Positions 23,226-33,019 of a stretch of 64,000 nucleotides of DNA are shown here, in pieces. The position numbers and the translations under genes are program-made. Source of the stretch: Platerodrilus igneus (lineage: Eukaryota > Arthropoda > Insecta > Coleoptera > Lycidae); assembly GCA_036346225.1 (NCBI GenBank), contig JARFIW010000885.1, positions 1,240,001 to 1,304,000 on the forward strand, given 5' to 3'. The notes under the pieces are model-generated. The model had not been told where the DNA came from. It worked only from the letters and a program-made list of their open reading frames with translations, and did not search any database. Every line of letters begins with the position of its first letter. Positions within the stretch are counted from its first letter, which is position 1.

Positions 23226-23382
23226 AGGTAGGTTTAACGAATGCGTTGAGTTTTTTTTTTCGTTGTCTTTGTTTACGCAAACCTTGCCCATGTGTAAGAA
23301 AAGGCTTTAGGTACAGTCCATGTCCACGGCGATAAGGTTTCAAATAGAGACCCTTTCCAAGTGTCACTGCCTCTTGTGCCAT
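23203..23382 (-). CDS. 59-aa basic GLYLKP-repeat protein of the Polinton
   Basis: ATG at 23382 (minus) to TGA at about 23203. The core is a direct repeat, GLYLKPY...GHGLYLKPF, followed by a very basic run (LRKQRQRKKK). It overlaps the protease start by about 20 bp in another frame and begins about 20 bp after the stop of the PLA2-like gene. Small basic proteins of this place and style are known in Polintons and are compared with adenoviral core peptides that condense DNA. That role here is inferred from charge only. A poly-A run (9 adenines on the coding strand, about 23254-23262) is a possible slippage site. Confidence 0.6.
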   Translation of the reverse strand: MAQEAVTLGKGLYLKPYRRGHGLYLKPFLTHGQGLRKQRQRKKKLNAFVKPTYASVDQC

Positions 23383-23403
23383 ATTATTTCGTTTCGCTTC
23401 ATC

Positions 23404-24084
23404 TTATTGTTGTTGTCCAAGTTTAGCATCGTTGACAGCTTTTGCAATCCCAGCTGCTCCACCCGACAACGCTCCAATTGCGGAAAGGGCTGCAAAAATA
23501 GGTATCAAAGGTAGGAAACCACCAGTTTTGGGTACAGGGATTACACGTGGGATGCCACGAATTTCATCTGTTATATCTTTAATCGGTGCCACTGCAAGTT
23601 TAGCAGTTTTAATAAAATCGGTCGGAAGAACGTTTTTAATGCGTTCCCAAATGGTGCGAATTAAACGCTTGAATGGTATACCACTTCCTGTACGTAGACG
23701 CTGACCACGTCGTTTTCCTTTACACCTTATCGTTTTCTTGCGACAACCCATACCAAATTTAACTTTGGCATTCATTGCAGAACCAACAGCAAACGCAGCA
23801 AGTTTTTCACCTAACGAAGCGTCGGGTGCAGTACGACGTTTTTGTGCTGTTTCGGCAAGACGTCGATCAGCTTGGTGTCGGGTTGTTAAGTCTGTAGAAA
23901 GATCGTAGGCGATGTCGTGTAGTTTGCAGGCTTCGTCTAAGGGATTACGACCTATATCACCACGCTCGAGGCGTTTCTGAAGCTTAGTACCCGGTCCACA
24001 GAAGCGATAGCCTGGTAAATGTAATTCTACCGGTAAACGATTGATAGCACTATTGAGTAACCCGTAGCCACGATAGGATTTCAT
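23404..24084 (-). CDS. Phospholipase A2-like Polinton protein
   Basis: An intact 226-aa frame, MKSYRGYGLLNSAI. Residues 20-65 contain a parvovirus-VP1-type PLA2 core: LPGYRFCGPGTKLQKRL (calcium-loop YxGxG equivalent) and NPLDEACKLHDIAYD (catalytic His-Asp pair in the HDxxY motif). A basic middle part (about residues 120-135, CKGKRRGQRLR) could be a nuclear-localisation or DNA-binding patch. A Gly/Ala-rich hydrophobic segment (LPLIPIFAALSAIGALSGGA) near the C-terminus may be membrane-active. In parvoviruses this activity opens endosomal membranes during entry. In Polintons such proteins are known from sequence but their function is inferred. It starts 93 bp from the divergent ATPase gene. Confidence 0.85.
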   Translation of the reverse strand: MKSYRGYGLLNSAINRLPVELHLPGYRFCGPGTKLQKRLERGDIGRNPLDEACKLHDIAYDLSTDLTTRHQADRRLAETAQKRRTAPDASLGEKLAAFAVGSAMNAKVKFGMGCRKKTIRCKGKRRGQRLRTGSGIPFKRLIRTIWERIKNVLPTDFIKTAKLAVAPIKDITDEIRGIPRVIPVPKTGGFLPLIPIFAALSAIGALSGGAAGIAKAVNDAKLGQQQ

Positions 24085-24177
24085 TAATCTTCTCAGTCGA
24101 AAGGTTTAAAGGAGACTGGTCATGCGTGTAGAATTACTCGCTTAAATGCTTACCATACTGCAATTACGTTTTAGTAT
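24085..24177. promoter_or_regulatory. Probable divergent promoter region of the Polinton
   Basis: 93 bp separate the starts of the minus-strand virion block and the plus-strand ATPase-to-integrase block. It contains a TTTAAA (about 24107) and other A/T-rich stretches. No specific element can be proven. Two gene blocks reading apart from here make it the natural promoter site. Confidence 0.35.
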
Positions 24178-24866
24178 ATGGATAGAATGCGTCTGGTAAA
24201 GCAACAATTGGCGTTGCCAATTACGGACCACAACTGCAGCAACAACACTAACGTGCAAAAGCATGGACTACTATTACCATCAACAATACGGTGTATCATT
24301 ACAGCTCCATCCAATTGTGGTAAAACTAATGTAGTCATCGGTCTCTTGAAACATCCGAATGGTGTACGCTTTGAAAACGTTTATCTCTACTCAAAATCCT
24401 TGTATCAACCAAAGTATCAGTACCTAGAGAGGTTATTAACCAATAAAAGAAATAGGATATTTTGCGTTTAACAAATGGGATGCAATTGTTACTCCAGCGG
24501 ATGCAAAACCTAATTCGATATTTATTTTCGATGACGTGTCGTGCGATAAACAAAATGTAATGCGAGAATATTTTCTTTAGGTCGACATAAGGCCATTGAT
24601 TGTTTTACCTATGTCAGACCTATTCCAAAATACCTAAACAATTGATTAGAGACAATGCTAATGTCCTAGTGCTATTCAAACAAGACGAACTCAATTTAAA
24701 ACACGTATACGCTGACCATGTAAACACGGATATGTCGTTTAACCGGTTTAAAGAATTGTGCGGCGTATGCTGGCGAGATCGGTATGGGTTCCTGGTGATC
24801 AATAAAGATGGCGATTTGCAGAACGGTCGCTACCGAAAAGGTTTTGACACCTATATATACTTATAA
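24178..24866 (+). pseudogene. ATP: Polinton packaging ATPase (FtsK/HerA type), frameshifted
   Basis: The Walker A motif is APSNCGKT (residues about 42-49 from ATG 24178) and the strand before it is STIRCIITAPS. Next come VRFENVYLYSKSLYQPKYQYL, then after a frameshift near 24450 the Walker B motif in SIFIFDDVSCDKQN (about 24517), and after a further shift LIRDNANVLVLFKQDELNLKHVY and RYRKGFDTYI at the end. This enzyme pumps genome DNA into capsids in adeno-like and giant viruses and is a signature Polinton gene. The two frame changes (about 24440-24610) predict a non-functional product. Confidence 0.88.
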
Positions 24867-24907
24867 AGCACATAAATAGCATATCACTTCCTACCCGTTT
24901 CTAGACG

Positions 24908-25920
24908 ATGGCAGACGACGTGAAAACCAAACAAGAACTCATAAAAGTACGAAAGGCAGTCAAGAGGAAATTACAAGCGCTAAAAGCAGGTGTGGTTGAA
25001 AAGGAGCTTGCATTAAGTAAAGTCTATGCACCTATTACAAAACGTTTACAAACACTTCAGACCGGTCTGCTGAAAGATATTAAACAGGAGTCCAAGATCG
25101 AAAGCCAGCACTGGTTACCACAACAACATGACGTACAATCTACTCCTAAAAGACGCCCTAAATTTCTCGATCAGGTGCGCAGTTCCACACCAATCGCCGC
25201 ACCACCAATAGAGGAGGCATGGGAACACAATCCTCATAGCCCAGTCCAGTCTGTGGAGTCCACCTTCGAAGAATCGGAGTAGCGGCAACACTCCAGAGAC
25301 CCATACAGAGTACGAACGGTACCTAAACAGCGAAGAACATCAGACCTACTTACAACGATTCTTACCATCGGTAAGATACTATGTCGATAATCTGTTTTCC
25401 AACTTTACTGGCATTTATAACAATGACACGGAGCACTTGCGCAGGGATAAAGTACGTTTTAATCCGGAGACAGGAAAATTAATGATTGGTGATTCGGACA
25501 TTATCTTCGGGATTGGTGAAAAGGTGTGTAGAACGATTTTGCTACAACGGTAGCAAAGGGTTGTACGAGCAACTGTTCCTTCTCAATCCTTTGGGTAAAT
25601 TCTCACTTAAAGAAATTAACGATTATGCGGACATTAAAAAAAGAAGTAATGCAATGTATAGCTTACGACAGCAAACTATAAACCCGAGTGGTCGTGGTCT
25701 ACTCATGGATTATAACGAGAAGCCACTAGAGTATGTATACTTTGATGATCCCAACGAACTGTGCGAACGGCTCAAGCTTCTGGTCGCCTCGCAAGATGCA
25801 GGTAACACCGGTCACACAAACGAAATTACATCGATTATGGAAGAATTGCGAATTGCGTATAATAGCGTAAATTGTGCGACTTGTTATTCATTATCACGAT
25901 GGTTATCGACAAGTTTGGAC
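24908..25920 (+). pseudogene. Conserved Polinton protein of unknown function, two frameshifts
   Basis: Starts MADDVKTKQELIKVRKAVKR, a Lys-rich helical N-terminus with a proline-rich linker up to 25282. It then continues in another frame with HTEYERYLNSEEHQTYLQRF and KVRFNPETGKLMIGDSDIIF, and from about 25520 in a third with YNGSKGLYEQLFLL, then SGRGLLMDYNEKPLEYVYFD and DPNELCERLKLLVASQDAGN. The last block is highly recognisable in insect Polintons and in uncharacterised proteins near them. The role is unknown. Its place between the ATPase and integrase matches other copies. Confidence 0.65.
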
Positions 25921-26411
25921 ATGCGTCTGACTGTGCTTCATATATTTCTTATGATGATTACTACGATTTTGACAACATGAGATTAGCGCGCGTCGCTGCA
26001 CCACAAGAAGATGATGATGCAGTTACGAAAGCGTACTTAAAATCGCGGTTAGCAACGCTACACCAGCAAGAGGGCGAACCAACGCTTGGAAGTGGTTCCA
26101 CTATTCAGCAGTATATAGACACGCTTGTGAAGGAGACAACAAACAGTATGATAACACAATTCTCGAGCGAGTATGTTACAAGATCAGACTTTAACCATTT
26201 TGAAGAGATGATGCGTAACCTTGTTCCAGCCACTGTGAACGCTAATGTTGCACAAATCGTAACCAAACGGATAGATGATTCTATGAATAGCATATATAAG
26301 ACATTAGACGCTGCTATTCAACAAGTGAAAGCACAATTTAGAATAGACATTGCACGAATTCAAGCAGATATTCAACAGTTGCAAGAGAAACTTAAAAACG
26401 CACGCATATAG
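25899..26411 (+). CDS. Coiled-coil Polinton protein, possible fibre-like
   Basis: The preferred start at 25899 gives MVIDKFGHASDCASYISYDD; an in-frame ATG lies 27 bp upstream. It is 170 aa. The first 60 residues are acidic. DDAVTKAYLKSRLATL leads into a long helical part, ending with a clear heptad pattern (IDIARIQADIQQLQEKLKNA). It overlaps the end of the previous gene and ends 40 bp before the integrase, with a (CA)n run between. A trimeric coiled coil would suit a spike or fibre, but that is inference from structure only. Confidence 0.55.
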   Translation: MVIDKFGHASDCASYISYDDYYDFDNMRLARVAAPQEDDDAVTKAYLKSRLATLHQQEGEPTLGSGSTIQQYIDTLVKETTNSMITQFSSEYVTRSDFNHFEEMMRNLVPATVNANVAQIVTKRIDDSMNSIYKTLDAAIQQVKAQFRIDIARIQADIQQLQEKLKNARI

Positions 26412-26422
26412 CCGTCAACCAT

Positions 26423-26443
26423 ACACACACACACACACACATA
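26423..26443 (+). repeat. (CA)n microsatellite
   Basis: A run of CA dinucleotides just upstream of the integrase start. Confidence 0.9.
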
Positions 26444-26451
26444 TTAGCAAT

Positions 26452-27378
26452 ATGTCTGTAAATGAGCAAATCGTCCACGAGTTACATAAGCCTGCTCGCA
26501 TTAACTTTCCTAGAAGACATGTAATCACAAAAGGATTAAACGAGCTGTTTCAAGCCGATTTGGTGGAAATGATCTCATATGCAAAGATAAATAAAGGATT
26601 TAGATACATTCTAGTTGTTATCGATGTATTTTCTAAATACTTATGGGCCGTACCGGTTAAGCGCAAGACGGGTAAGGCTGTTTCAAACGGTTTTCAATCA
26701 ATTTTCAACAAAGACCATCGTATTCCACGGTACATTCAAACGGATTTGGGAAAAGAATTTTATAATTCAACATTTAAGGCTTTAATGGAAAAATATGAGA
26801 TTACACATTATAGTGTGTACAGCAATAAAAAAGCTTGCGTAGTAGAACGCGTTAATCGTACCTTAAAGTCAAAAATGTGGAAACAATTCAGTTTGAATGG
26901 TTCGTATCGATGGCTGAATATACTATCCTCACTCGTGACTGCATATAACAACACCAAACATCGAACAATCGGCATGCGACCTGTAGATGTGTCAAAACGC
27001 AATGAACGCAAACTTTTCAATACAGTGTACAGTACGATCAAAACAGTTAACTTAAAGAGTAAAAATTTTTGTTGGGGATCATGTTCGCATTAGTAAACAT
27101 AGAGGTCAATTTACCAAGGATACACACCAAATTGGTCTAACGAAATTTTTACGGTGTACAAAGTGCATTTGACTAATCCTTTAACGTACCTATTGCGCGA
27201 TAGTCGAGGACAACCAATATTAGGCGGCTTCTATGCAGAAGAACTTCAACGAACACACTATCCGGATGTATATTTAGTGGAAAAAGTATTGAAGAGAGTT
27301 AAAAATCAAGTATATGTGAAATGGTTAAATTTAGATTCTAGCCATAATAGTTGGATATCCAAAAATTATATTTTGTAG
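26452..27378 (+). pseudogene. INT: Polinton retroviral-type integrase with C-terminal chromodomain-like region
   Basis: Start at 26452 (MSVNEQIVHELHKPARINF). The catalytic core follows: Asp in ELFQADLVEMISYA, then YILVVIDVFSKYLWAVPV, Asp in YIQTDLGKEFYNS, and Glu in VVERVNRTLKSKMW, with YNNTKHRTIGMRPVDV after it. A frameshift lies near 27070-27150. The C-terminal part has FTVYKVHLTNPLTYLLRD and a chromodomain-like YLVEKVLKRVKNQVYVKWLN. The enzyme inserts the linear element and makes the 6-bp duplication seen at its ends. All three acidic residues are present; the frame break inactivates this copy. Confidence 0.9.
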
Positions 27379-27867
27379 ATTTGCTGTTACGTGTTTGTTT
27401 ACCATCTTATGTCATTCATCAATAAAATTTTTTTTACTGTTATATGATTTATTATAGCGACACACACGCACACAATTTACATCTATGTACTACTAATTAC
27501 TACACTAGTTCTACGTCAAGAAAGTTGTTTATAATTCCTCATGCCCGAAGCGCAAAACGTTGATGTAGGTTGATTTTCGCTGTTTGGTTGAACTTGAGTA
27601 TTTCGATGTCCGTGAATATGTGTAAATAACAAGCAGGTAAAACACATTACCTTCTCAGCTAACAATTTCTCCCGTACTTGACCAACACTCGAGGTATATA
27701 TATTTATTGTAAAGGTATGCGACACGTACAATAGCATCCTCCATTATATCTAATAAGTGCTATCTATAGCGCATCAGGTAGGATTACCAAGATGGCATGA
27801 TTTACATACAAAAATAGTATTAAACTAAAACAATAACTTTAATAGCATATACACTTTTTATAATCAT

Positions 27868-28580
27868 CTATACTATTTGATGGCCATTTTCCCGAATCCG
27901 GACCACACGTCCATCCTGGTTGCTGTTTTGAGCCCTCCATTGCCAATTCTTGAGGAGCCAGTTATATGTTGTTCTATGAGGGCCAACTACATTAGGTTGG
28001 TACTTATAATTTACCTTATACTTTAAAATTAACTTCAATACTTTTTTTAATACCATAGGTTGTGCGAAATATACAACATCTACAATCATATCGTCAATCG
28101 CTGTGACCAGTGATTTATAGTTGCATTTTATATTCATGATAGGATATGCCTTCGTACTCAATACAGCTCGGTTGGTTAGTAATTCTTCAAGGAAATATAC
28201 ATCGCTCAAACTATAATTACTATCTATTGCGTCTAGTACACCGCGCACCTGATGACATTTTAACTCTGTTTTGCCGTTGCAAGCATCAATAAAGTTTGAT
28301 ACAAATTGATCGCACCTACTCTGTTGATTAAACAGCATGTCCATTACATCAATGGATGTATCATTGGTCAGCGTTAGCCATTTGAAGGCTTTAAAGGAAC
28401 ATGAACACCTACTCTGAACAGTATACGTTTGATTTTGTCTACATCATTCAATACTATGGCATGTTTCAGATGTTGGTGTAAAATGCGTTGTTCACTCTCG
28501 AACAAATCGTACAGTACATTGTCCATGTTAACTTGAAAACTTCGCACCACTATCGTCACTATCGTTGTTGTTCCACTCAC
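27868..28580 (-). pseudogene. Unrecognised Polinton-region gene, one frameshift
   Basis: Two adjacent frames on the minus strand (28580-28374 and 28344-27868) read as one protein if a single base is missing near 28385. Features are MDNVLYDLFESEQRILHQHL, NDVDKIKRILFRVGVHVPL, DVMDMLFNQQSRCDQFVSNF and VYFAQPMVLKKVLKLILKYK. The spacing of helical L/I/V-rich segments (HAIVLNDVDKIKRILFRVGV and FLEELLTNRAVL) is vaguely ankyrin-like, but no consensus repeat is present. It lies between the integrase and the right arm, pointing inward. A cargo or virion gene is possible; the function is unknown. Confidence 0.5.
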
Positions 28581-28725
28581 TGCGAGATCTATCCAAGTAC
28601 CTAGCTTTTATGGCACATTCATCAAAATAGATAATGCTAAAGTGTTGTGATACTGAGCATCACCTAGTTATTCGTCTGATAAACCCCCCACTAGTTTTTG
28701 TAACAGCATTAACAAATCAACAACC

Positions 28726-28862
28726 TCGAGATGATCTCTGGCAAGGCGACTCTGTTGAATTTGAGCAATATATTTAAGGAAAATCCAATTAGACGTGTGT
28801 TGGTGGTGATAGATTGTTATTCAAATTATCTATGGGAATATCCTTCACTTTTAACGAAGGAT
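28726..28862 (+). pseudogene. Second, truncated integrase core fragment
   Basis: Across two frames it reads DLWQGDSVEFEQYI and then IRRVLVVIDCYSNYLWEYPL. This matches the first half of the catalytic core found at about 26545-26660 (ELFQADLVEM... and YILVVIDVFSKYLW), but it is clearly diverged from it. One frame change and an abrupt end at about 28862 show it is a relic. It could be a remnant of another Polinton or of an integrase-bearing element (Ginger/retroviral type). Confidence 0.6.
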
Positions 28863-28984
28863 GCATGCCCGGTAAATTGCAAATTAATCAAAAGAGCATA
28901 ACGTTAATCATTACTCTTCATACAGCACAAAAAGCTGTCATAGCCATGCGAGAAATATGTTGCCTGATAAATACTCCCTGTATG

Positions 28985-29105
28985 ATTGTTGTGGTTTTGA
29001 CAATTTTGACAACGATTCTAGGTCATGGATCGAAACGTAAAGAAAGATGATTTTAAAAACTATAAGTGGTTTAATTCCCAACAAAGATTAAGAAAAAGGT
29101 TGCCT
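28985..29105 (+). repeat. Penelope-associated terminal unit (hammerhead-like), partial
   Basis: TTTTGACAACGATTC, TAGGTCAT, GGATCGAAACGTAAAG, then ATAAGTGGTTTAATTCCCAA. The same unit lies at about 36825-36925 and 51893-51977. Here it abuts the integrase relic region and the (AT)n tract. Confidence 0.7.
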
Positions 29106-29117
29106 GATGTCGCTAAA

Positions 29118-29120
<3 letters not shown>

Positions 29121-29171
<51 letters not shown>
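29121..29171 (+). repeat. (AT)n microsatellite
   Basis: About 25 uninterrupted AT units directly after the Penelope-associated unit. The region 29172-29500 is AT-rich with no gene. Confidence 0.95.
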
Positions 29172-29173
<2 letters not shown>

Positions 29174-29499
29174 GTTTAATACCTTGAAAGTAATAGGAAA
29201 ATAAAATTTAAAGTTGTCAACCATGTTCGGGTAGTAATGTTGATTCGGTCATTGATACCTACTGCAAGTTAAAACAAGTCGTATACAATGATGAAAAGTT
29301 TTTTGAAACTAACTAAATGTGATCTTGAATACATGCTTTGTAAAAGCGATATAGTTCAGATTCTGCTACGATTCTTCAACAGACGGCGATAACAATAAAA
29401 ACTCTGTTTAAATTAATTTTAATAACGACTTAACATTGCGTAATTCTATTAAAATGATTTGAAATATAACGGTATTATTTTTATTGTTTAGCATCAATT

Positions 29500-32322
29500 T
29501 AATAACATTTGTTGATATAAGATGAAAATTGTGAATTTTGGTAATTGACAATTATGCTAAAATGTTTTGAAGTTACCTTGTTGCCATATGTTCCATTTAA
29601 CAGAATTAAAACTCAGATATATTATAGACATTCTTGCAATTATTTACCATATGTGTATATATTTCTCTTGACAATAATTATTAATTTAAGAATAACTTAT
29701 TGAATTAAAGTAGGTTATTTATAAGCACTAAATTCTACAATAATTAAAACGAGTTTGAAAATAAAATGTATTGACAATGTAGCTATACTTGTAATTTATT
29801 CTGCCAGGATCAACAAAATATAATGCAAAATAGTTGTTTTTAGGTATAAACCAGAACCATATAATTTACATATGGGCATATGTTGTTATAATTATACTAT
29901 AAATAGCACAATCGCCGAGGTCATTAACTACCATGCACTTTACTGAACGCGGTTGTTAAAGGGCGTTATATGAACGTTTTTTGCAAAGAAATAAGTAATA
30001 TTTATCTCAGTTTGCGAGATGTTGAAACGTTTAGATCCGTAAGTTATGCATATCTTTTAGAAAACATATTTGCTTTTATGGACAAATTTTTGCTTTACAT
30101 TCCTTAACTTTAATAATTTCACTAATCATGTTTACAGAGTCTTTTTAAATAATAATATCCTTTGAACATACTATCATCTGAAATACAAATTTTGTTATAC
30201 CTATATCTAGTACTAATAATAATTAGCGGCTCTAGCACTGTAAAATTTAACTAGAATAAATAATTCACAATCTTTTTATAGTGTTTAATTAAATCGGTCT
30301 TTTAACAACAAAAAGAGGTATTTTGCACATTGCAAATTATTATTACCATGCTTGTAGCAATAAATATTACATAATAAATTGCTGGTTATTCACCTAACAA
30401 TAAAATTTTACCTTAAGAATATATAATTGGTGTATGCTGGGTTGCCTGCCATAGATATGCATATATTTTTTAGAATTCAATTAAATTTAAGTACACGTAG
30501 GTAAATGTGTGAAAGTTACTTTACATTTCAGTATTCAGCTGTATTGTAAATAGTTACTGATATTGTATTGAAAAAAACGACACCCAGTATTGTCAGCTGT
30601 GTAAAAAATGTTTTGTTTCGGCAGTGAATCAATCAAACTGTATGAAAATATATGAACTCATTAGCATGTAATTAAAATAAGCTGGTAAGTGAAACTAATA
30701 TAAATAAAACATTCAAATTTTGTGTTTCTTTTTAAAATTATATATTTAATACAAAAATATTTTTTAAAAATCTCGGATTCTTCAGCACGTGCACGTTTTG
30801 CTTAACCAAAAAATCTCCGAAGTATTCAATCACCTAATGCGTGCAAAACCTCCGTTCAGAACGCCTTATGGAGTACCATTCCGCATTTGAGAATGAGTAC
30901 ATCCCCATCCAAATTCTTCACCACGTTTTAAATAACGACATTATTTGCATACGTTTAAAGGTTATATAGATCCGGGTACGAGTTCAGTGTGGTTGTATAA
31001 ATTATTTTGGTGGTGCAATCATGAATAAATTAACGAGTGACCTGTCTTAACATGTTTTTTTGCACACACACCAATATTTTAAATTAAAACCATTATAAAA
31101 TACGAGTCGAATAATTTCTCCTATTCTTTTGATATTTAATACAAAATAATGGGGCAGAGCCCCATTTAGGACACGTTTAGAAGCTCCTTCCCCACCATTC
31201 ATCATTTTGAAAGTGATTATGTCATCCACCACATTTCCTATTTTTGCTTAACCTAAAATCTCTCTTTAATTAACTAAAGCAACGAGAATAAAAACAATGA
31301 CGAAGCTCTAAAGATCACCGCTAAATTCTTCACTACATGCACGTTTTTGCATAACCTATAAATTTTTTATCACGTTTGTGCAATTAAACGAGTTATATAT
31401 ATACAATGTCTAATACGTCATCTACATACAATCACCAAACCGCTAAAAGTAAAAGAATTTTTATTGCCACATAAATTAAATGTATAATTACATTTAAATA
31501 TTTAAATATATTCAAATTGCTAAAATGTAAACAAGAGATCCTTGATATAAGATTAAATTAATTTTTTATTTGAGAGTCAAATAAATCGTGATGAAAGGTG
31601 GTATAATTTGAATATCAAGAAGGAAATAGTCTTAACATGTTTTTGCAAACACACACCTTATGTTAATTAAATACATTATATTAAAATTCGAATGTCGGCA
31701 TGATTTGCATATATATTACCAGAGAGCTATAATTTCAATAAAAAAACACGAGGTTATATTCGACTGCGAATTCTTGTTATTTTATCGTGACATTGAAATT
31801 GCGAGAAGTGAACGACTTCTTTTTTACAAGATTTTACCTGCAAACGTTTAAAAATTTGACCTCCATCATATAACATTTCGTATATTTTCTTAATTTTATT
31901 TGCTACTTCGTACAAAACGCAGCTTATGAGGAGAGCTAAAACACTCTTTACCACTTGCACGCGTTTGCCTAATATTAAAAAATTCTTCACCGCGGCGTTT
32001 TAATTTTAGCTTAACCTACCCAGAAAATACGAACCAACACGTGAACTCCATTTTCTACACACACAACATTTTTTTAAAATTTAATATTTAATATTTAACG
32101 TCGGGAACGCTGCTAAAAAAATTTTTTAAGAAAATATCTCCACCCCAACGCACGCGCACCACCCCACGACAAAAATCTAACGACCCCGCCGAACGCACAC
32201 CCCAAAGACCTAACGACCCCCCGACGCAACAAATTTACACACAAAGACAATTTTGTTCTCGAATCGGCGTATACATATCTTGCTGTGGATCTCTGTTGCC
32301 AAAGCGGCTTAGCTACCCTACT
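29500..32322. repeat. Right inverted arm of the Polinton
   Basis: Inverse counterpart of the left arm. It includes GGTCATTAACTACCATGCAC (about 29919, inverse at about 19255) and GTGGTATAATTTGAATATC-type blocks. Motifs of the type GGTTAAGCAAAAACGTGCACGTG...TGAAGAATTT recur about every 300-600 bp. No protein-coding gene is supported here; the 63- to 78-aa open stretches are repeat sequence. Confidence 0.8.
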
Positions 32323-32384
32323 GAAATAGCCGCTAATTTATTTTCTTTAACTCTTTCCTTCCTGGCATCTTCACTATCAAATCG
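32323..32384 (-). pseudogene. piggyBac transposase, 62-bp middle segment between two insertions
   Basis: On the minus strand it reads FDSEDARKERVKENKLAA. It continues, after the duplicated GAAATA, into the segment at 12104, and upstream joins the segment ending at 38371 across the duplicated ATCG. This tiny island proves the order of host element and insertions. Confidence 0.9.
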
Positions 32385-33019
32385 TATTACACTCTCTCCG
32401 CGCCGGTACGCGAGCCACTGCAGACTGTTGGTAACAATGTTAGATAATGTAAAAATGACGCGCAAATTATAGATGATGTCACACAATATGCGAATTATTG
32501 CAACACAATTAAACAGTTATGCAAATTTTAAAGAAAACCCCAACGGGGTATTCACGTGAGCATGTAGGGCTTCCTTCAGAATTACTCCATGATGTCGGCG
32601 GCGGCTTCGCTAATCTTTCTCGGGCGTCGGCTGCTTCGCTGATCTTTCGGGCGTGGGAATTCTTGAGCCCGGTTGAATTCAAATTCCGATTTGTCTTCTC
32701 TCTATATGTAGATACAAATAAGGTAGGGGAGACAGATAAAGGTACTATAATTTGGAATCACAGAAAACCTACATATCCGGAAAAAGACACGATACGAGTC
32801 TAGCCAACTACACTTGTTCACCTCTCGGAGGCTAGTCCCCTCACGTATGCCGGAAATCCACCACTTGCCTTCTTGTCGCACCGTGTCGGCGCAAATCTCG
32901 CGCAACGCACTATCTGAAGTGACGGAAATACGCACACAAGTCTTTTTAAATTCATTGGCGTGAAATCCTTACAAATTAAAACTTATAAGAATGTTTACGG
33001 CCGATTTCGGCACGTAACA
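32385..33019 (-). repeat. 3' LTR of the LARD-like element
   Basis: 635 bp. It shares with the other LTR the blocks GCGCCGGTACGCGAGCCACT, TTATGCAAATTTTAAAG, ACTCCATGATGTCGGCGGCG, CACCTCTCGGAGGCTAGT and GAAGTGACGGAAATACGCAC. The small differences between LTRs (including one extra CGTCGGCTGCTT-like unit in the other LTR) show that the insertion is not recent. Confidence 0.9.

Larger units (their letters stand above)
12105..32322. mobile_element. Polinton/Maverick element, integrated and itself interrupted
   Basis: The termini are AGTAGGGTAGCTAAGCCG at 12105 and its inverse ending CTACCCTACT at 32322. They are flanked by the perfect 6-bp duplication GAAATA (12099-12104 and 32323-32328). A 6-bp duplication and AG...CT ends are Polinton hallmarks. 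Inside are capsid, protease, packaging ATPase and integrase genes in a divergent layout. The span is 20.2 kb; without the nested LINE and the small TIR element it is about 15.2 kb. No protein-primed DNA polymerase B gene was found, and several genes carry frameshifts, so this copy is defective. Confidence 0.93.

Noticed and set aside
27703..27724. 18-base exact match TTGTAAAGGTATGCGACA to the gypsy LTR end at 47363
   Set aside because: Matching stops at once on both sides. In 64 kb of AT-rich DNA one such match may be chance.
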